Positions 8,403-16,972 of a stretch of 64,000 nucleotides of DNA are shown here, in pieces. The first letter of the stretch is position 1, and each line of letters begins with the position of its first letter. Source of the DNA: Fusobacterium nucleatum_L (lineage in GTDB: Bacteria; Fusobacteriota; Fusobacteriia; Fusobacteriales; Fusobacteriaceae); the NCBI RefSeq assembly GCF_050231725.1, contig NZ_CP077172.1:186001-250000 (forward strand). The letters run 5' to 3'. Both the position numbers and the translations under genes were made by a program. Under the pieces are notes generated by a model. The model saw nothing but the letters and a program-made list of their open reading frames with translations. It did not search any database and had not been told where the DNA came from.

Positions 8403-9485
8403 ATGTTAAAAGAAAAAAATTCAGCTGAAGAAGAGAAAGCCAAATTTTTTAATTCTTTTAAAGGACTTAGTAATGAGCTGGCTGAACCAATCAATGTTAA
8501 GGAGTTTATATCATATTTAAAAGGTAAAATTATTAATGAAGAATATAAATTAACTCGTGAAGATGCAATATTTTTATCACAAATTCCTAACAATGATATG
8601 GAAACTCTGAATACACTATTTGATGCAGCAGATCAAATTAGAGAAGCATTTTGTGGAAAATATTTTGATTTATGTACAATTATCAATGCTAAATCTGGTA
8701 AGTGTTCTGAGAACTGTAGATACTGTGCTCAGTCTATCCACTTTAAAACTGGAGCTGATACATACGGGCTTATCTCAAAAGAATTAGCTCTTTTTGAAGC
8801 CAAAAGAAATGAAAGTGAAGGTGCTCATAGATTTTCACTTGTCACAAGTGGTAGAGGTCTGAATGGTAATGAAAAAGAACTAGATAGATTAGTTGAAATT
8901 TATAAATATATAGAGGAAAACACAAGCACATTAAAACTTTGTGCTTCTCATGGAATATGTACAAAAGATGCTTTAAAAAAACTGGTTGATGCAGGTGTTT
9001 TAACATATCATCATAATTTAGAAACTTCAAGAAGATTTTATCCTAATGTATGTACATCTCATACTTATGATGATAGAATTAATACTATTAAAAATGCAAA
9101 AGCAGTTGGATTAAATGTTTGTAGTGGTGGAATATTTGGCTTAGGAGAAACTATTGAAGATAGAATAGATATGGCATTAGATTTAAGAGCCTTAGAAATT
9201 TCTTCAGTACCAATAAATGTTTTAACTCCTATTCCAGGAACTCCTTTTGAAAATAATGAAGAACTAAATACATTTGAAATATTAAAAACTATATCTATCT
9301 ATCGTTTTATATTACCTAAGTCTTTTATAAGATATTGTGGTGGAAGAATAAAATTAGGAGAACACGCAAAAACAGGTTTAAGATGTGGAGTTAATTCGGC
9401 ACTCACTGGAAATTTTTTAACAACTACTGGGACAACTATAGAAAGTGACAAAAAGATGATTAAGGAGCTAGGTTATGAAATTTAA
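8403..9485 (+). CDS. bioB: Biotin synthase BioB
   Basis: This radical-SAM enzyme (360 residues) inserts sulfur into dethiobiotin, the last step of biotin synthesis. The SAM-cluster motif C-x3-C-x2-C is at Cys101, Cys105 and Cys108 (CSENCRYCAQS). Later blocks typical of BioB are ASHGICTKDALKKL, YHHNLETSR, CSGGIFGLGE, and GGRIKLGEHAKTGLRCG near the end. It has about 30-50 more N-terminal residues than E. coli BioB, a lysine/glutamate-rich leader. The start ATG follows GGAAGG. bioD overlaps its 3' end by 11 bp, indicating translational coupling. Confidence 0.97.
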   Translation: MLKEKNSAEEEKAKFFNSFKGLSNELAEPINVKEFISYLKGKIINEEYKLTREDAIFLSQIPNNDMETLNTLFDAADQIREAFCGKYFDLCTIINAKSGKCSENCRYCAQSIHFKTGADTYGLISKELALFEAKRNESEGAHRFSLVTSGRGLNGNEKELDRLVEIYKYIEENTSTLKLCASHGICTKDALKKLVDAGVLTYHHNLETSRRFYPNVCTSHTYDDRINTIKNAKAVGLNVCSGGIFGLGETIEDRIDMALDLRALEISSVPINVLTPIPGTPFENNEELNTFEILKTISIYRFILPKSFIRYCGGRIKLGEHAKTGLRCGVNSALTGNFLTTTGTTIESDKKMIKELGYEI

Positions 9486-10134
9486 AGATTTTTTTGTTAT
9501 AGGTACAGACACTGATGTTGGAAAAACTTATGTTAGTTCCCTATTATATAAAGCTTTAAAAAAATATAATTTTCAATATTATAAACCTATACAAAGTGGC
9601 TGTTTTTTAAAAGATGGAAAATTGACTGCACCTGATGTAGATTTTTTAACAAAATTTACAGGAATTGATTATGATGATACTATGGTAACTTATACTTTAA
9701 AAGAGGAAGTTTCTCCACATTTAGCTTCTGAAATGGAAGGAACAACAATAGAAATAGAAAATATCAAGAATCATTATAAAGAATTAAAGAAAAAATATTC
9801 TAATATCTTAGTTGAAGGAGCAGGAGGACTTTATGTTCCTTTAATTAGAGATAAGTTTTACATTTATGATTTAATAAAATTATTTAATCTTCCTGTTGTT
9901 TTAGTCTGTGGAACAAAAGTAGGAGCAATAAATCATACTATGCTTACTCTAAATGCTTTAAACACTATGGGAATTAAATTACATGGTTTAGTTTTCAATA
10001 ATTATAAAGGTCAATTTTTTGAAGATGACAATATAAAAGTAGTTTTAGAATTATCAAAAATTAAAAATTATCTAATTATTAATAATGAACAGAAAGAAAT
10101 TTCTGATGAAAATATAGAAAAATTTTTTAATTAA
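9475..10134 (+). CDS. bioD: Dethiobiotin synthetase BioD
   Basis: This 219-residue ATP-dependent enzyme closes the ureido ring of dethiobiotin from diaminopelargonate and CO2. The P-loop is GTDTDVGKTYVS (residues 10-21). YKPIQSGC and VEGAGGLYVPL follow at the expected positions. The start overlaps bioB, and the GGAG that serves it lies inside the bioB coding region. bioA follows after an intercistronic hairpin, so the order bioB-bioD-bioA gives three consecutive late steps of the pathway. bioF and the pimelate-forming genes are absent from this window. Confidence 0.96.
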   Translation: MKFKDFFVIGTDTDVGKTYVSSLLYKALKKYNFQYYKPIQSGCFLKDGKLTAPDVDFLTKFTGIDYDDTMVTYTLKEEVSPHLASEMEGTTIEIENIKNHYKELKKKYSNILVEGAGGLYVPLIRDKFYIYDLIKLFNLPVVLVCGTKVGAINHTMLTLNALNTMGIKLHGLVFNNYKGQFFEDDNIKVVLELSKIKNYLIINNEQKEISDENIEKFFN

Positions 10135-10144
10135 GTTAAAATAT

Positions 10145-10190
10145 AGAAACTGTTGTAAATTTAATTATTAAATTTGCAACAGTCTTTTTT
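10145..10190 (+). terminator. Hairpin between bioD and bioA (GTTGCAAA family)
   Basis: The arms AGAAACTGTTGTAAATTTA (10145-10163) and TAAATTTGCAACAGTCT (10169-10185) pair around a very short loop and are followed by six Ts. It is a textbook intrinsic terminator shape, yet it lies inside the bio run only 20 bases before the bioA ribosome site. It may reduce bioA expression relative to bioBD. Confidence 0.75.
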
Positions 10191-10209
10191 ATTGAAAGGA
10201 GCCTGTATA

Positions 10210-11550
10210 ATGAATAAAAATTTATCTGAATTACAAAAGAAAGATTTAAAATATGTTTTTCATCCTTGTGCACAAATGAAAGATTTCGAGGAAAATCCTC
10301 CTTTGGTCATAAAAAAAGGAGAAGGCCTTTATTTAATAGATGAAAATGGAAATAGATATATGGACTGTATATCTAGTTGGTGGGTAAACTTATTTGGGCA
10401 TTGTAATGAGAGAATAAATAAAGTTATAACTGAACAAGTAAGTACTCTAGAACATATAATTTTTGCAAATTTTGCTCATGAACCAGCAGCAGAATTATGT
10501 GAAGAACTTACTAAAGTTTTACCTAATGGAATTAACAAATTTTTATTTTCTGACAATGGTTCTTCTTGTATTGAAATGGCTTTAAAATTGAGTTTTCAAT
10601 ATCATTTGCAAACTGGTAATCCTCAAAAGATAAAATTTATTTCTCTTGAAAATGCCTACCATGGAGAAACAATAGGGGCATTAGGAGTTGGAGATGTAGA
10701 TATTTTTACTGAAACATATAGACCCCTAATAAAAGAAGGTAGAAAAGTTAGAGTTCCTTACATAAATTCAAAATTATCTGATGAGGAATTTAAAAATCTT
10801 GAAGATGAATGTATAAAAGAATTAGAGGAATTAATTGTAAAAAATCATAATGAAATTGCTTGTATGATAGTTGAACCTATGGTACAAGGAGCAGCAGGAA
10901 TAAAAATATATTCTGCTAGGTTTTTAAAAGCAGCAAGAGAATTAACTAAAAAATATAATATTCATTTAATTGATGATGAAATAGCTATGGGCTTTGGTAG
11001 AACTGGTAAAATGTTTGCCTGTGAACATGCTGGAATAGAACCTGATATGATGTGCCTTGCAAAAGGTTTATCATCAGGTTATTATCCAATAGCTATGCTT
11101 TGTATCACAACTGATATATTTAAAGCTTTTTATGCAGACTATAAAGAAGGAAAATCTTTTTTACATTCTCATACATATTCAGGAAATCCCTTAGGTTGTA
11201 GAATAGCCTTAGAAGTTTTAAAAATTTTTAAAGAAGATAATGTTTTAAAAACTATAAATGAAAAAGGCTCTTACCTAAAAAATAAAATGGAAGAAATTTT
11301 TAAAGATAAATCATATGTAAAAGATATTAGAAATATTGGACTTATTGGAGCTATTGAATTAAAAGATAATCTTCTTCAAGATGTTAGAATTGGAAAAGAA
11401 ATTTATAATTTAGCATTAAAAAAAGGAGTATTTGTTAGACCTATTGGAAACAGTATTTATTTTATGCCTCCATATATTATTACCTATGAAGAAATAGATA
11501 AAATGCTTCAAGTTTGTAAAGAATCTATTGAAGAACTTTTAAAAATATAA
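10210..11550 (+). CDS. bioA: Adenosylmethionine-8-amino-7-oxononanoate aminotransferase BioA
   Basis: This 446-residue PLP enzyme (class III aminotransferase) makes 7,8-diaminopelargonate. Supporting motifs are YMDCISSWWVNLFGHC near the N-terminus, FSDNGSSCIEMALKL, YHGETIGALGVG, the Asp in HLIDDEIAMGFGRTG and the Schiff-base Lys in CLAKGLSSG. The start is placed at ATG 10210 because AAAGGAG lies just before it; an in-frame upstream start at 10174 would encode residues inside the terminator hairpin. SAM is the usual amino donor of BioA, though lysine-dependent variants exist and cannot be told apart here. Confidence 0.95.
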   Translation: MNKNLSELQKKDLKYVFHPCAQMKDFEENPPLVIKKGEGLYLIDENGNRYMDCISSWWVNLFGHCNERINKVITEQVSTLEHIIFANFAHEPAAELCEELTKVLPNGINKFLFSDNGSSCIEMALKLSFQYHLQTGNPQKIKFISLENAYHGETIGALGVGDVDIFTETYRPLIKEGRKVRVPYINSKLSDEEFKNLEDECIKELEELIVKNHNEIACMIVEPMVQGAAGIKIYSARFLKAARELTKKYNIHLIDDEIAMGFGRTGKMFACEHAGIEPDMMCLAKGLSSGYYPIAMLCITTDIFKAFYADYKEGKSFLHSHTYSGNPLGCRIALEVLKIFKEDNVLKTINEKGSYLKNKMEEIFKDKSYVKDIRNIGLIGAIELKDNLLQDVRIGKEIYNLALKKGVFVRPIGNSIYFMPPYIITYEEIDKMLQVCKESIEELLKI

Positions 11551-11557
11551 AACATAA

Positions 11558-11586
11558 TTGACAATAAAAAAAACATCTGTTATATT
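11558..11586 (+). promoter_or_regulatory. Consensus promoter of the FadL-type porin gene
   Basis: A perfect TTGACA (11558-11563), 17 bases, then TATATT (11581-11586), lying about 60 bases before the ATG at 11645. The -35 box begins with TTG and so creates an apparent upstream start codon, which I reject. Confidence 0.8.
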
Positions 11587-11644
11587 ATCTGTGTTATATT
11601 ATTTTAGAAAAAATCTATTTACAAAATTCATATGGAGGGAAAAA

Positions 11645-13096
11645 ATGAAAAAACTATTATTGCTAACAGCAATATTATCAAGTGGATTATACGGAGCTTC
11701 AATAGATCATATTCAAACATATAGTCCAAATTATTTAGCTAATCAAGCACAAACAGGAATGATTAATGAAGTATCTTCTTATTATAATCCTGCTGGACTT
11801 GGAAGATTAGAAAAAGGAAAATACATACATGCTGGTTTACAATTTGCACATGGACATGAAAAAATGTCTTATAAAGGAGTTGAACATAAGGCTAACTTAA
11901 ATCAATTTATTCCAAATATTGCCTTGACATCTGTAGATGAAAAAGGTGCGACTTTCTTTAACTTTGGTGGACTGGCTGGAGGAGGAAAATTAGCATATGA
12001 TGGTGTATCAGGAGTTGATGTTTTAGCTGATTTAGCTCAATTCAAACCTTTAGGAATCTATGATAAAGGTTCTTCGTTAACAGGTTCTAATAAATATGAA
12101 CAAATTACTTTAGGTAGAGCTTTTAATGTAGATGATAAATTATCATTTTCAGTAGCTGCTAGACTTGTACATGGTTCAAGAAATTTAAAAGGAAACTTAA
12201 ATATTGGAGCCAATCCAACTGCTCAATATAAACAAGCAAAAGCACAACAAGTAACACAAGAAGTCAGCAAAGCAGTAGATGCTGCTACACAAGGTCAAGG
12301 ACTTACTCCAGCTCAAATTGCAGCAATAAAAACTCAAAAAACTAATGAGGCATTAGCAGAGCTTAATAAAAGACTTAATAATTTAACTCAAAATGGTTTA
12401 TCAGGTGATATAGATTCTAAAAGAGAAGCTTGGGGTTATGGTTTCCAATTAGGAGTAAACTATAAAGTTGATGATAAATTGAATTTAGCTGCAAGATATG
12501 ATTCAAGAGTAAAAATGAATTTTAAAGCTAGAGGTTCTGAACATCAATTACAAACAACTGATATTTTAGGTGATACTATTGGTTTATCTACTTTCTATCC
12601 ACAATATACAATTAACTCAAAATTAAGAAGAGATTTACCTGCTATTCTATCAGTTGGGGCTTCATATAAAGTTACAGATAATTATTTAGTATCTGGAATA
12701 GCTAATCTTTATTTTAATCATCAAGCAAAAATGGATAGAACTTCTACTTTTGGTGGACATAGACATGGTGGAGGATATAAAAACGGTTGGGAAATTGCTT
12801 TAGGAAATGAATATAAATTAAATGATAAATTTACTCTAATTGGAAGTGTAAACTATGCTGAAACAGGAGCTAAAACTCCTTCATATAATGATACTGAATA
12901 TGCTTTAAATTCTGTTATGCTAGGTGGAGGTATTAGATATCAATATAATGAAACTTTATCTGTTACTACTTCTGTTGCACACTTTATTTATAAAGGAGCA
13001 CAAGGAAACTTTAAAGAAAAATATAAAGTATCTGAAAATCAAAAATATAAAAAAGAAATTACTGCAGTAGGTTTATCTATTACTAAGAAGTTTTAA
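11645..13096 (+). CDS. OmpP1/FadL/TodX-family outer-membrane protein
   Basis: This protein has 483 residues with a signal peptide ending at about LSSGLYGA (residue 16). The mature N-terminus contains the FadL-family stretch SSYYNPAGLGRLEKG, and the rest shows alternating aromatic/glycine beta-strand patterns ending in a terminal aromatic (Phe) as in outer-membrane barrels. FadL proteins pass hydrophobic compounds such as fatty acids across the outer membrane. An insertion rich in Gln and Ala (about residues 190-260) is probably a helical extracellular or hatch segment. The start ATG follows GGAGGG and a consensus promoter. A TetR-family gene lies 18 bp downstream and is likely co-transcribed, possibly regulating envelope lipid genes. 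Confidence 0.88.
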   Translation: MKKLLLLTAILSSGLYGASIDHIQTYSPNYLANQAQTGMINEVSSYYNPAGLGRLEKGKYIHAGLQFAHGHEKMSYKGVEHKANLNQFIPNIALTSVDEKGATFFNFGGLAGGGKLAYDGVSGVDVLADLAQFKPLGIYDKGSSLTGSNKYEQITLGRAFNVDDKLSFSVAARLVHGSRNLKGNLNIGANPTAQYKQAKAQQVTQEVSKAVDAATQGQGLTPAQIAAIKTQKTNEALAELNKRLNNLTQNGLSGDIDSKREAWGYGFQLGVNYKVDDKLNLAARYDSRVKMNFKARGSEHQLQTTDILGDTIGLSTFYPQYTINSKLRRDLPAILSVGASYKVTDNYLVSGIANLYFNHQAKMDRTSTFGGHRHGGGYKNGWEIALGNEYKLNDKFTLIGSVNYAETGAKTPSYNDTEYALNSVMLGGGIRYQYNETLSVTTSVAHFIYKGAQGNFKEKYKVSENQKYKKEITAVGLSITKKF

Positions 13097-13114
13097 TTAA
13101 TTTAGGAGTTGCTT

Positions 13115-13681
13115 ATGCCAAAAAAAGTTTTGTTTTCAAAAGAGCTTATTTTAGAGAAATCATTTGAATTATTTAAAGCAGAAGGTATTGAAGCTATAAG
13201 TGCTAGAAATGTTGCAAAAATACTAGATGCTTCACCTGCACCTATTTATAAGTCTATCGGATCTATGGAAATTTTAAAGGAAGAATTGATTAAAAAAGCT
13301 AAAACTTTATTTATAGAATATCTAGTAGAAAAAAGAACAGGGATAAAATTTTTAGATATAGGTATGGGAATTTCTATTTTTGCTCGTGAGGAAAAACAAC
13401 TTTTTTTGCAAGTATTTTCAAAGGATAATATAGAAGGCTCTCTAATTGATGAGTTCTTAAATTTAATTCGTGAGGAAATAAAAAAGGACGAAAGGCTAAT
13501 AAGAATAGATAGAGAAAAACAGGAAGAATTATTAGTTAGTTGCTGGGTCTTTGCTCATGGACTCTCGACTCTTATTGCAACTGATTTCTTTAAAAATCCT
13601 ACTGATGAATTTATAGAAAAAGTGTTAAGAGATGCTCCTGCTAGACTATTTTATGAGTATATAAAAAAATATTCTAAATAA
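13115..13681 (+). CDS. TetR/AcrR family transcriptional regulator
   Basis: This 188-residue protein has an N-terminal helix-turn-helix: ILEKSFELFKAEGIEAISARNVAKILDASPAPIYKSIGSME (about residues 11-51), the standard TetR arrangement with a conserved tyrosine in the recognition helix (PIYKSIGS). The C-terminal ligand domain is helical with no assignable inducer. The start is ATG 13115 behind AGGAG; an upstream TTG is ignored. It follows the FadL-type gene closely and is ended by a strong terminator, so it may control that gene or itself. No palindromic operator was recognised at the 11558 promoter. Confidence 0.85.
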   Translation: MPKKVLFSKELILEKSFELFKAEGIEAISARNVAKILDASPAPIYKSIGSMEILKEELIKKAKTLFIEYLVEKRTGIKFLDIGMGISIFAREEKQLFLQVFSKDNIEGSLIDEFLNLIREEIKKDERLIRIDREKQEELLVSCWVFAHGLSTLIATDFFKNPTDEFIEKVLRDAPARLFYEYIKKYSK

Positions 13682-13684
13682 AAT

Positions 13685-13727
13685 AAAAAACATATCATTA
13701 AGTAATTACTTTTGATATGTTTTTTTT
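13685..13727. terminator. Bidirectional terminator between convergent genes
   Basis: The arms AAAAAACATATCA (13685-13697) and TGATATGTTTTTT (13713-13725) form a 13-bp stem with A and T runs on both sides. It serves the TetR gene on plus and the gene ending at 13742 on minus. Confidence 0.85.
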
Positions 13728-13741
13728 AAATAATCTTAATT

Positions 13742-14194
13742 TTATTTTCCTAACATTTGTTGATAACTTTCATTAAAATTATCTAAAGGGATTTCTATAA
13801 GAATATCATCATATTTTTCACTTATAAATTTAATTTCCATCATTTTTCCATCTTGCATTTGAGAAATTAATCTATTAAATGTTTCTTCATCAGTAGTTAT
13901 ACCTCTTACTGGAAATCTCATTATTGCATACATTATTATAGCATTTGCCTTAATAGTAGGATTATCATCAACTGTTATATATAATCCGTAAGTATCAATG
14001 GCTTTCTTTTCGTTAAATATTTTTCCAAAAGAATAATGAAAAATCGGTAAAGCAGAATTTCCTCCACCATCTGCCAAAGTAATTATATTATTTTCTTGTT
14101 TTAATGTAACAGAGTTATTCTGTGGAACATATTCCCATTCTGCAAAACAAAGATAAGATAATAATAAAAACATAACTAAAAATATTTTTTTCAT
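13742..14194 (-). CDS. Small exported protein of unknown function
   Basis: This 150-residue protein begins with a clear signal peptide (MKKIFLVMFLLLSYLCFA, cleavage near residue 18). The mature protein contains an ADGGGNSALP stretch and is predicted alpha/beta. I recognise no family. It is the last gene of a minus-strand run of five small genes (16942 to 13742), at least three of which encode exported or membrane products. The start ATG is behind GGGAGG. The product is expected in the periplasm. Function is unknown. Confidence 0.75.
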   Translation of the reverse strand: MKKIFLVMFLLLSYLCFAEWEYVPQNNSVTLKQENNIITLADGGGNSALPIFHYSFGKIFNEKKAIDTYGLYITVDDNPTIKANAIIMYAIMRFPVRGITTDEETFNRLISQMQDGKMMEIKFISEKYDDILIEIPLDNFNESYQQMLGK

Positions 14195-14232
14195 AACAAT
14201 ACCTCCCTAAAATTTTATTTAATATATACTTT

Positions 14233-14754
14233 TTATTTTATAAAAAATGACACAATAAGTAAAATAATTGGAAAAATCATAAGTAAAGTTCCAGTAATTT
14301 TAAATCCCTTATATGCAAATATTTTATCTTTATCATTAAGAATTTCATGTTTTTTAGGATTTTCAAGATTATATTTTACTGTTATATTTTCTCCAGAACG
14401 ATATTTTGTTTGTCTGCTCATACCATGAGTTCCCATATAGGCAATGCAAGTAACATTCTCAGAATCAAAATATTTTTGATTTATGACTGCATTTTTCAAC
14501 AAAACATAAGGCTTAACAATATATTTATGTTTATTTACTTCATATTGATACACAACAAAAGTATCTGTTAATTTTCCACCAATTCCATCTCTTCCTGATT
14601 TTATAACTTCTAAAACTTCTCCTTCTACTTCTCCATGAAAATTCTTCATTTTATTTTCTGATATTCTTTTACTTATTCCAGCAATGATTAAAAATACACT
14701 TGCAAATATAAAAAATATTCCAGCAGCTAATAAAATTCCTAATCTATTACTCAT
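14233..14754 (-). CDS. DUF3592-like membrane protein
   Basis: This 173-residue protein has one membrane helix near the N-terminus (LGILLAAGIFFIFASVFLII) and one at the C-terminus (ITGTLLMIFPIILLIVSFFI). Between them is a beta-rich extracytoplasmic domain with GEVEGEVLEVIKSG, a YEVN segment and a late GENITVKYNLENPKKHEI, which match the DUF3592 pattern of small beta domains held between two helices. The start is ATG 14754 with GGGAG in front; a longer frame adds five residues. No function is known for the family. It lies in the small-gene run 16942-13742. Confidence 0.65.
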   Translation of the reverse strand: MSNRLGILLAAGIFFIFASVFLIIAGISKRISENKMKNFHGEVEGEVLEVIKSGRDGIGGKLTDTFVVYQYEVNKHKYIVKPYVLLKNAVINQKYFDSENVTCIAYMGTHGMSRQTKYRSGENITVKYNLENPKKHEILNDKDKIFAYKGFKITGTLLMIFPIILLIVSFFIK

Positions 14755-14774
14755 CTTTATTACTCCCATTAAAT

Positions 14775-15593
14775 TTAATAAAAATCATAGTACATTCCCC
14801 ATTTATCTTCATGCTCATTATAGGAAAACATTAAGCTTCCTGAATCGACTATATTATATCTTGCAACATTATCACTAGAAATTTGAAATACAAAGTGATA
14901 ATCTTTTATTGCTTCTAACCCTAAACCTGATTGACAGTAAGAAGGATAACCTCCAAATTTATGTAAATATGAATGAGTTGTTCCTATATCATCATAATAA
15001 TCAAGTTTATCTGGATTTTCTTCCCAAACGTATTTTTTATTTTTTTCATCATAAATAAGAATTTTTTCAAATTTGTAAATTTCATCTGCTATTTCATCAG
15101 AAACTCCTCCTCCATCCCAAACAGGGAAATCTTGATTATTTAATTTAGCTTTTAAAGGATAAGAATCAGGGCAAATATTATCATCTCTTAGATATTCATT
15201 TTTGACTAAGATATCATCTTTTGTATAAGTTCTTAATATCCAACCTTCTCCATTTTTTGAGATAAGTCCACTTTCTTCATCGTATTCAGGAAAATCTTCT
15301 CCCATAAATATAGTAATATATTCAAATTTCTTTAATGCTTTTGGTAAATAAGGGAGATTAGATAAATAAAATTGTGCTATTGGATACATAGTATTACCTT
15401 TATTATCTTTTGGTCTTTCTTCAAGTTCATTTTCTTTACATAAAAATACCCTACCTATCCAGCTAATTTTATTTTCATCATCATACTCAAATTTTTTAGT
15501 TTCAAATTCTGTACAAGATCTTGCAAGTTTTTCTTTAAATTCTTTTATTTTAGCTTTTATAAATTCTGATTTTTCTTTTTCTTTTTTCTCCAT
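14775..15593 (-). CDS. YwqG/DUF1963 family protein
   Basis: This 272-residue soluble protein begins with a lysine/glutamate-rich helix (MEKKEKEKSEFIKAKIKEFKEKL). The rest fits the YwqG/DUF1963 family: a PIAQFYLSNLPYLP block, then HKFGGYPSYCQ and, near the end, HFVFQISSD and VDSGSLMFSY. The family is widespread and uncharacterised; relatives occur beside polymorphic-toxin loci, but no toxin is adjacent here. The start at 15593 is chosen because AAGGAG lies just upstream; a longer frame reaching 15710 would overlap the neighbouring gene and start with basic residues read out of frame from it. Confidence 0.75.
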   Translation of the reverse strand: MEKKEKEKSEFIKAKIKEFKEKLARSCTEFETKKFEYDDENKISWIGRVFLCKENELEERPKDNKGNTMYPIAQFYLSNLPYLPKALKKFEYITIFMGEDFPEYDEESGLISKNGEGWILRTYTKDDILVKNEYLRDDNICPDSYPLKAKLNNQDFPVWDGGGVSDEIADEIYKFEKILIYDEKNKKYVWEENPDKLDYYDDIGTTHSYLHKFGGYPSYCQSGLGLEAIKDYHFVFQISSDNVARYNIVDSGSLMFSYNEHEDKWGMYYDFY

Positions 15594-15607
15594 ATAAAAA
15601 CTCCTTT

Positions 15608-15979
15608 TTATTTTTCTCTTATAAGATGCCATTCTCCAACATATTTTCCAACCTCTGTGTTTCCTGTACCTTTTAAAAAGAGATTTCCATCTTTTTGTAT
15701 ATTTATCCAAATATGATAAGAAATTTTATAATCTGGAAATTTTAGTGTAAAGTATCCTAAACTATTCTTCTCTTTATCATAAGAAATTTCTCCAGCTTGT
15801 TTTAAGAAAATAAAATTATTTTCTTTAATTTTTCCAGTATATTCTCCCATTTCATTTTTATAAATTTCTACGACTTCTTTACTCTCTTTGATAGTCCAAG
15901 TTCCAAGTATATCTTCCTCTTTTCCATAACTAACAATTCCTAAAAGCAACATTCCTAGCAAAATAAATATTTTTTTCAT
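15608..15979 (-). CDS. Small exported DUF2147-like protein
   Basis: This 123-residue protein has a signal peptide (MKKIFILLGMLLLGIVSYG, cleavage near 19). The mature part opens with EEDILGTWTIKESKEVVEIYKN then EYTGKIKEN, and later LKGTGNTEVGKYVGEW. This is a lipocalin/DUF2147-like pattern of a small beta-barrel in the periplasm. Function is unknown. It lies 4 bp from the FGE-like gene upstream and 14 bp from the YwqG gene downstream, so all three are very likely one transcript. The signal peptide resembles that of the product at 13742. Confidence 0.65.
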   Translation of the reverse strand: MKKIFILLGMLLLGIVSYGKEEDILGTWTIKESKEVVEIYKNEMGEYTGKIKENNFIFLKQAGEISYDKEKNSLGYFTLKFPDYKISYHIWINIQKDGNLFLKGTGNTEVGKYVGEWHLIREK

Positions 15980-15982
15980 TTT

Positions 15983-16942
15983 TTACTCCTCTATTCTCAG
16001 AACTCTACGATAAAAATAAAAATCTCCATCAAGTTCTTCCTCATCATAATCAATAGCTTCTTGGTTATAATATGGTGAACAAGGTAAATAACCTAAAAAA
16101 TCTCCACAACCTCCACATATATTACAACCACCATCTCCACCTTTACATAGAGATTTGTCAGCAATAATTTCTATTTTATAAGGGTCATATGCAATAGAAA
16201 GTCCAAAGAAATTTGGCTCTTCTAAGTCATATTTATCATTGCCTTCTTTAGAAAAATAAAGTAAATTCATATTATAGTCTAAGTCATTCCCCCAAGGAAA
16301 TAAAGTTCTACAACCTCCACTACATAAATATTCCCACTCATCTAAATTAGCTAAAGAAAATCCTTCATCTTTTAAATTTTCACAAAGCTCATTATAACTT
16401 ATATCATCATATAGTTCTATTTCTACCTCATTTCCAACTTTTGTAAATCTAGCTATTTCATCTAATGTCAATCTATTGTAATTAGAACTTTTAAAATCAT
16501 TATAGTCTTTTAATAAGTCATTATCATAATCTTTTAATTCTTCTAAATTAGATTTTTTCCAAGCTAGAATTTGTAACTCTCTTTCAACTAACATAGGTTT
16601 TATAGTAGCTTTTCTAATTTTACTAAAGTTATCTCTAATATACTCTTCTAAAATTTTTTCAACTTCATCAGAATTTTCTAAACAATATTTTAATCCTTCC
16701 AAAGTTTCATTAGATAAATTTTTAGGTGCTCCCTCATAACCCAATGTTACACTATCTCCAGGAATAAAAACAAATTCACTTTCTTTATATTTAAAAATAG
16801 CAGTGAATGTTGATTTAGAATATTTACTAAAAGTTTCAAATCTTAAAATCTCCATATTATACTTTTTGGCTAATTCTTTTAAAAGCTCTTTTTTCTTTCC
16901 TTCAGATAAAGTTGAGTAAATATTATTATATAAATCTTTCAC
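15983..16942 (-). CDS. Formylglycine-generating-enzyme-like (SUMF1 fold) protein, uncharacterised
   Basis: This 319-residue protein has an N-terminal helical half without a known family and a C-terminal part resembling the FGE-sulfatase/SUMF1 fold: NLDEWEYLCSGGCRTLFPWGN corresponds to the family pattern LP-x-EAEWEYA...YPWG, followed by NFFGLSIAYDPYK. The C-terminus then departs, with a Cys/Gly-rich CKGGDGGCNICGGCGDF segment at about residues 268-284, which could bind metal or form disulfides in an oxidising site. Substrate and role are unknown. It is the first gene of the run 16942-13742, directly after the sepF terminator. Confidence 0.6.
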   Translation of the reverse strand: MKDLYNNIYSTLSEGKKKELLKELAKKYNMEILRFETFSKYSKSTFTAIFKYKESEFVFIPGDSVTLGYEGAPKNLSNETLEGLKYCLENSDEVEKILEEYIRDNFSKIRKATIKPMLVERELQILAWKKSNLEELKDYDNDLLKDYNDFKSSNYNRLTLDEIARFTKVGNEVEIELYDDISYNELCENLKDEGFSLANLDEWEYLCSGGCRTLFPWGNDLDYNMNLLYFSKEGNDKYDLEEPNFFGLSIAYDPYKIEIIADKSLCKGGDGGCNICGGCGDFLGYLPCSPYYNQEAIDYDEEELDGDFYFYRRVLRIEE

Positions 16943-16972
16943 TTTTAATCTCCTTATAATTTCAATTTTTAT

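Noticed and set aside
10174..10209. Twelve extra N-terminal residues for BioA
   Set aside because: They are encoded by the terminator hairpin; AAAGGAG precedes the internal ATG at 10210.
11558..11644. TTG start 29 codons upstream for the FadL-type gene
   Set aside because: The TTG is the first half of a perfect -35 box (TTGACA) with TATATT 17 bases later; a GGAGGG ribosome site and signal peptide begin at ATG 11645.
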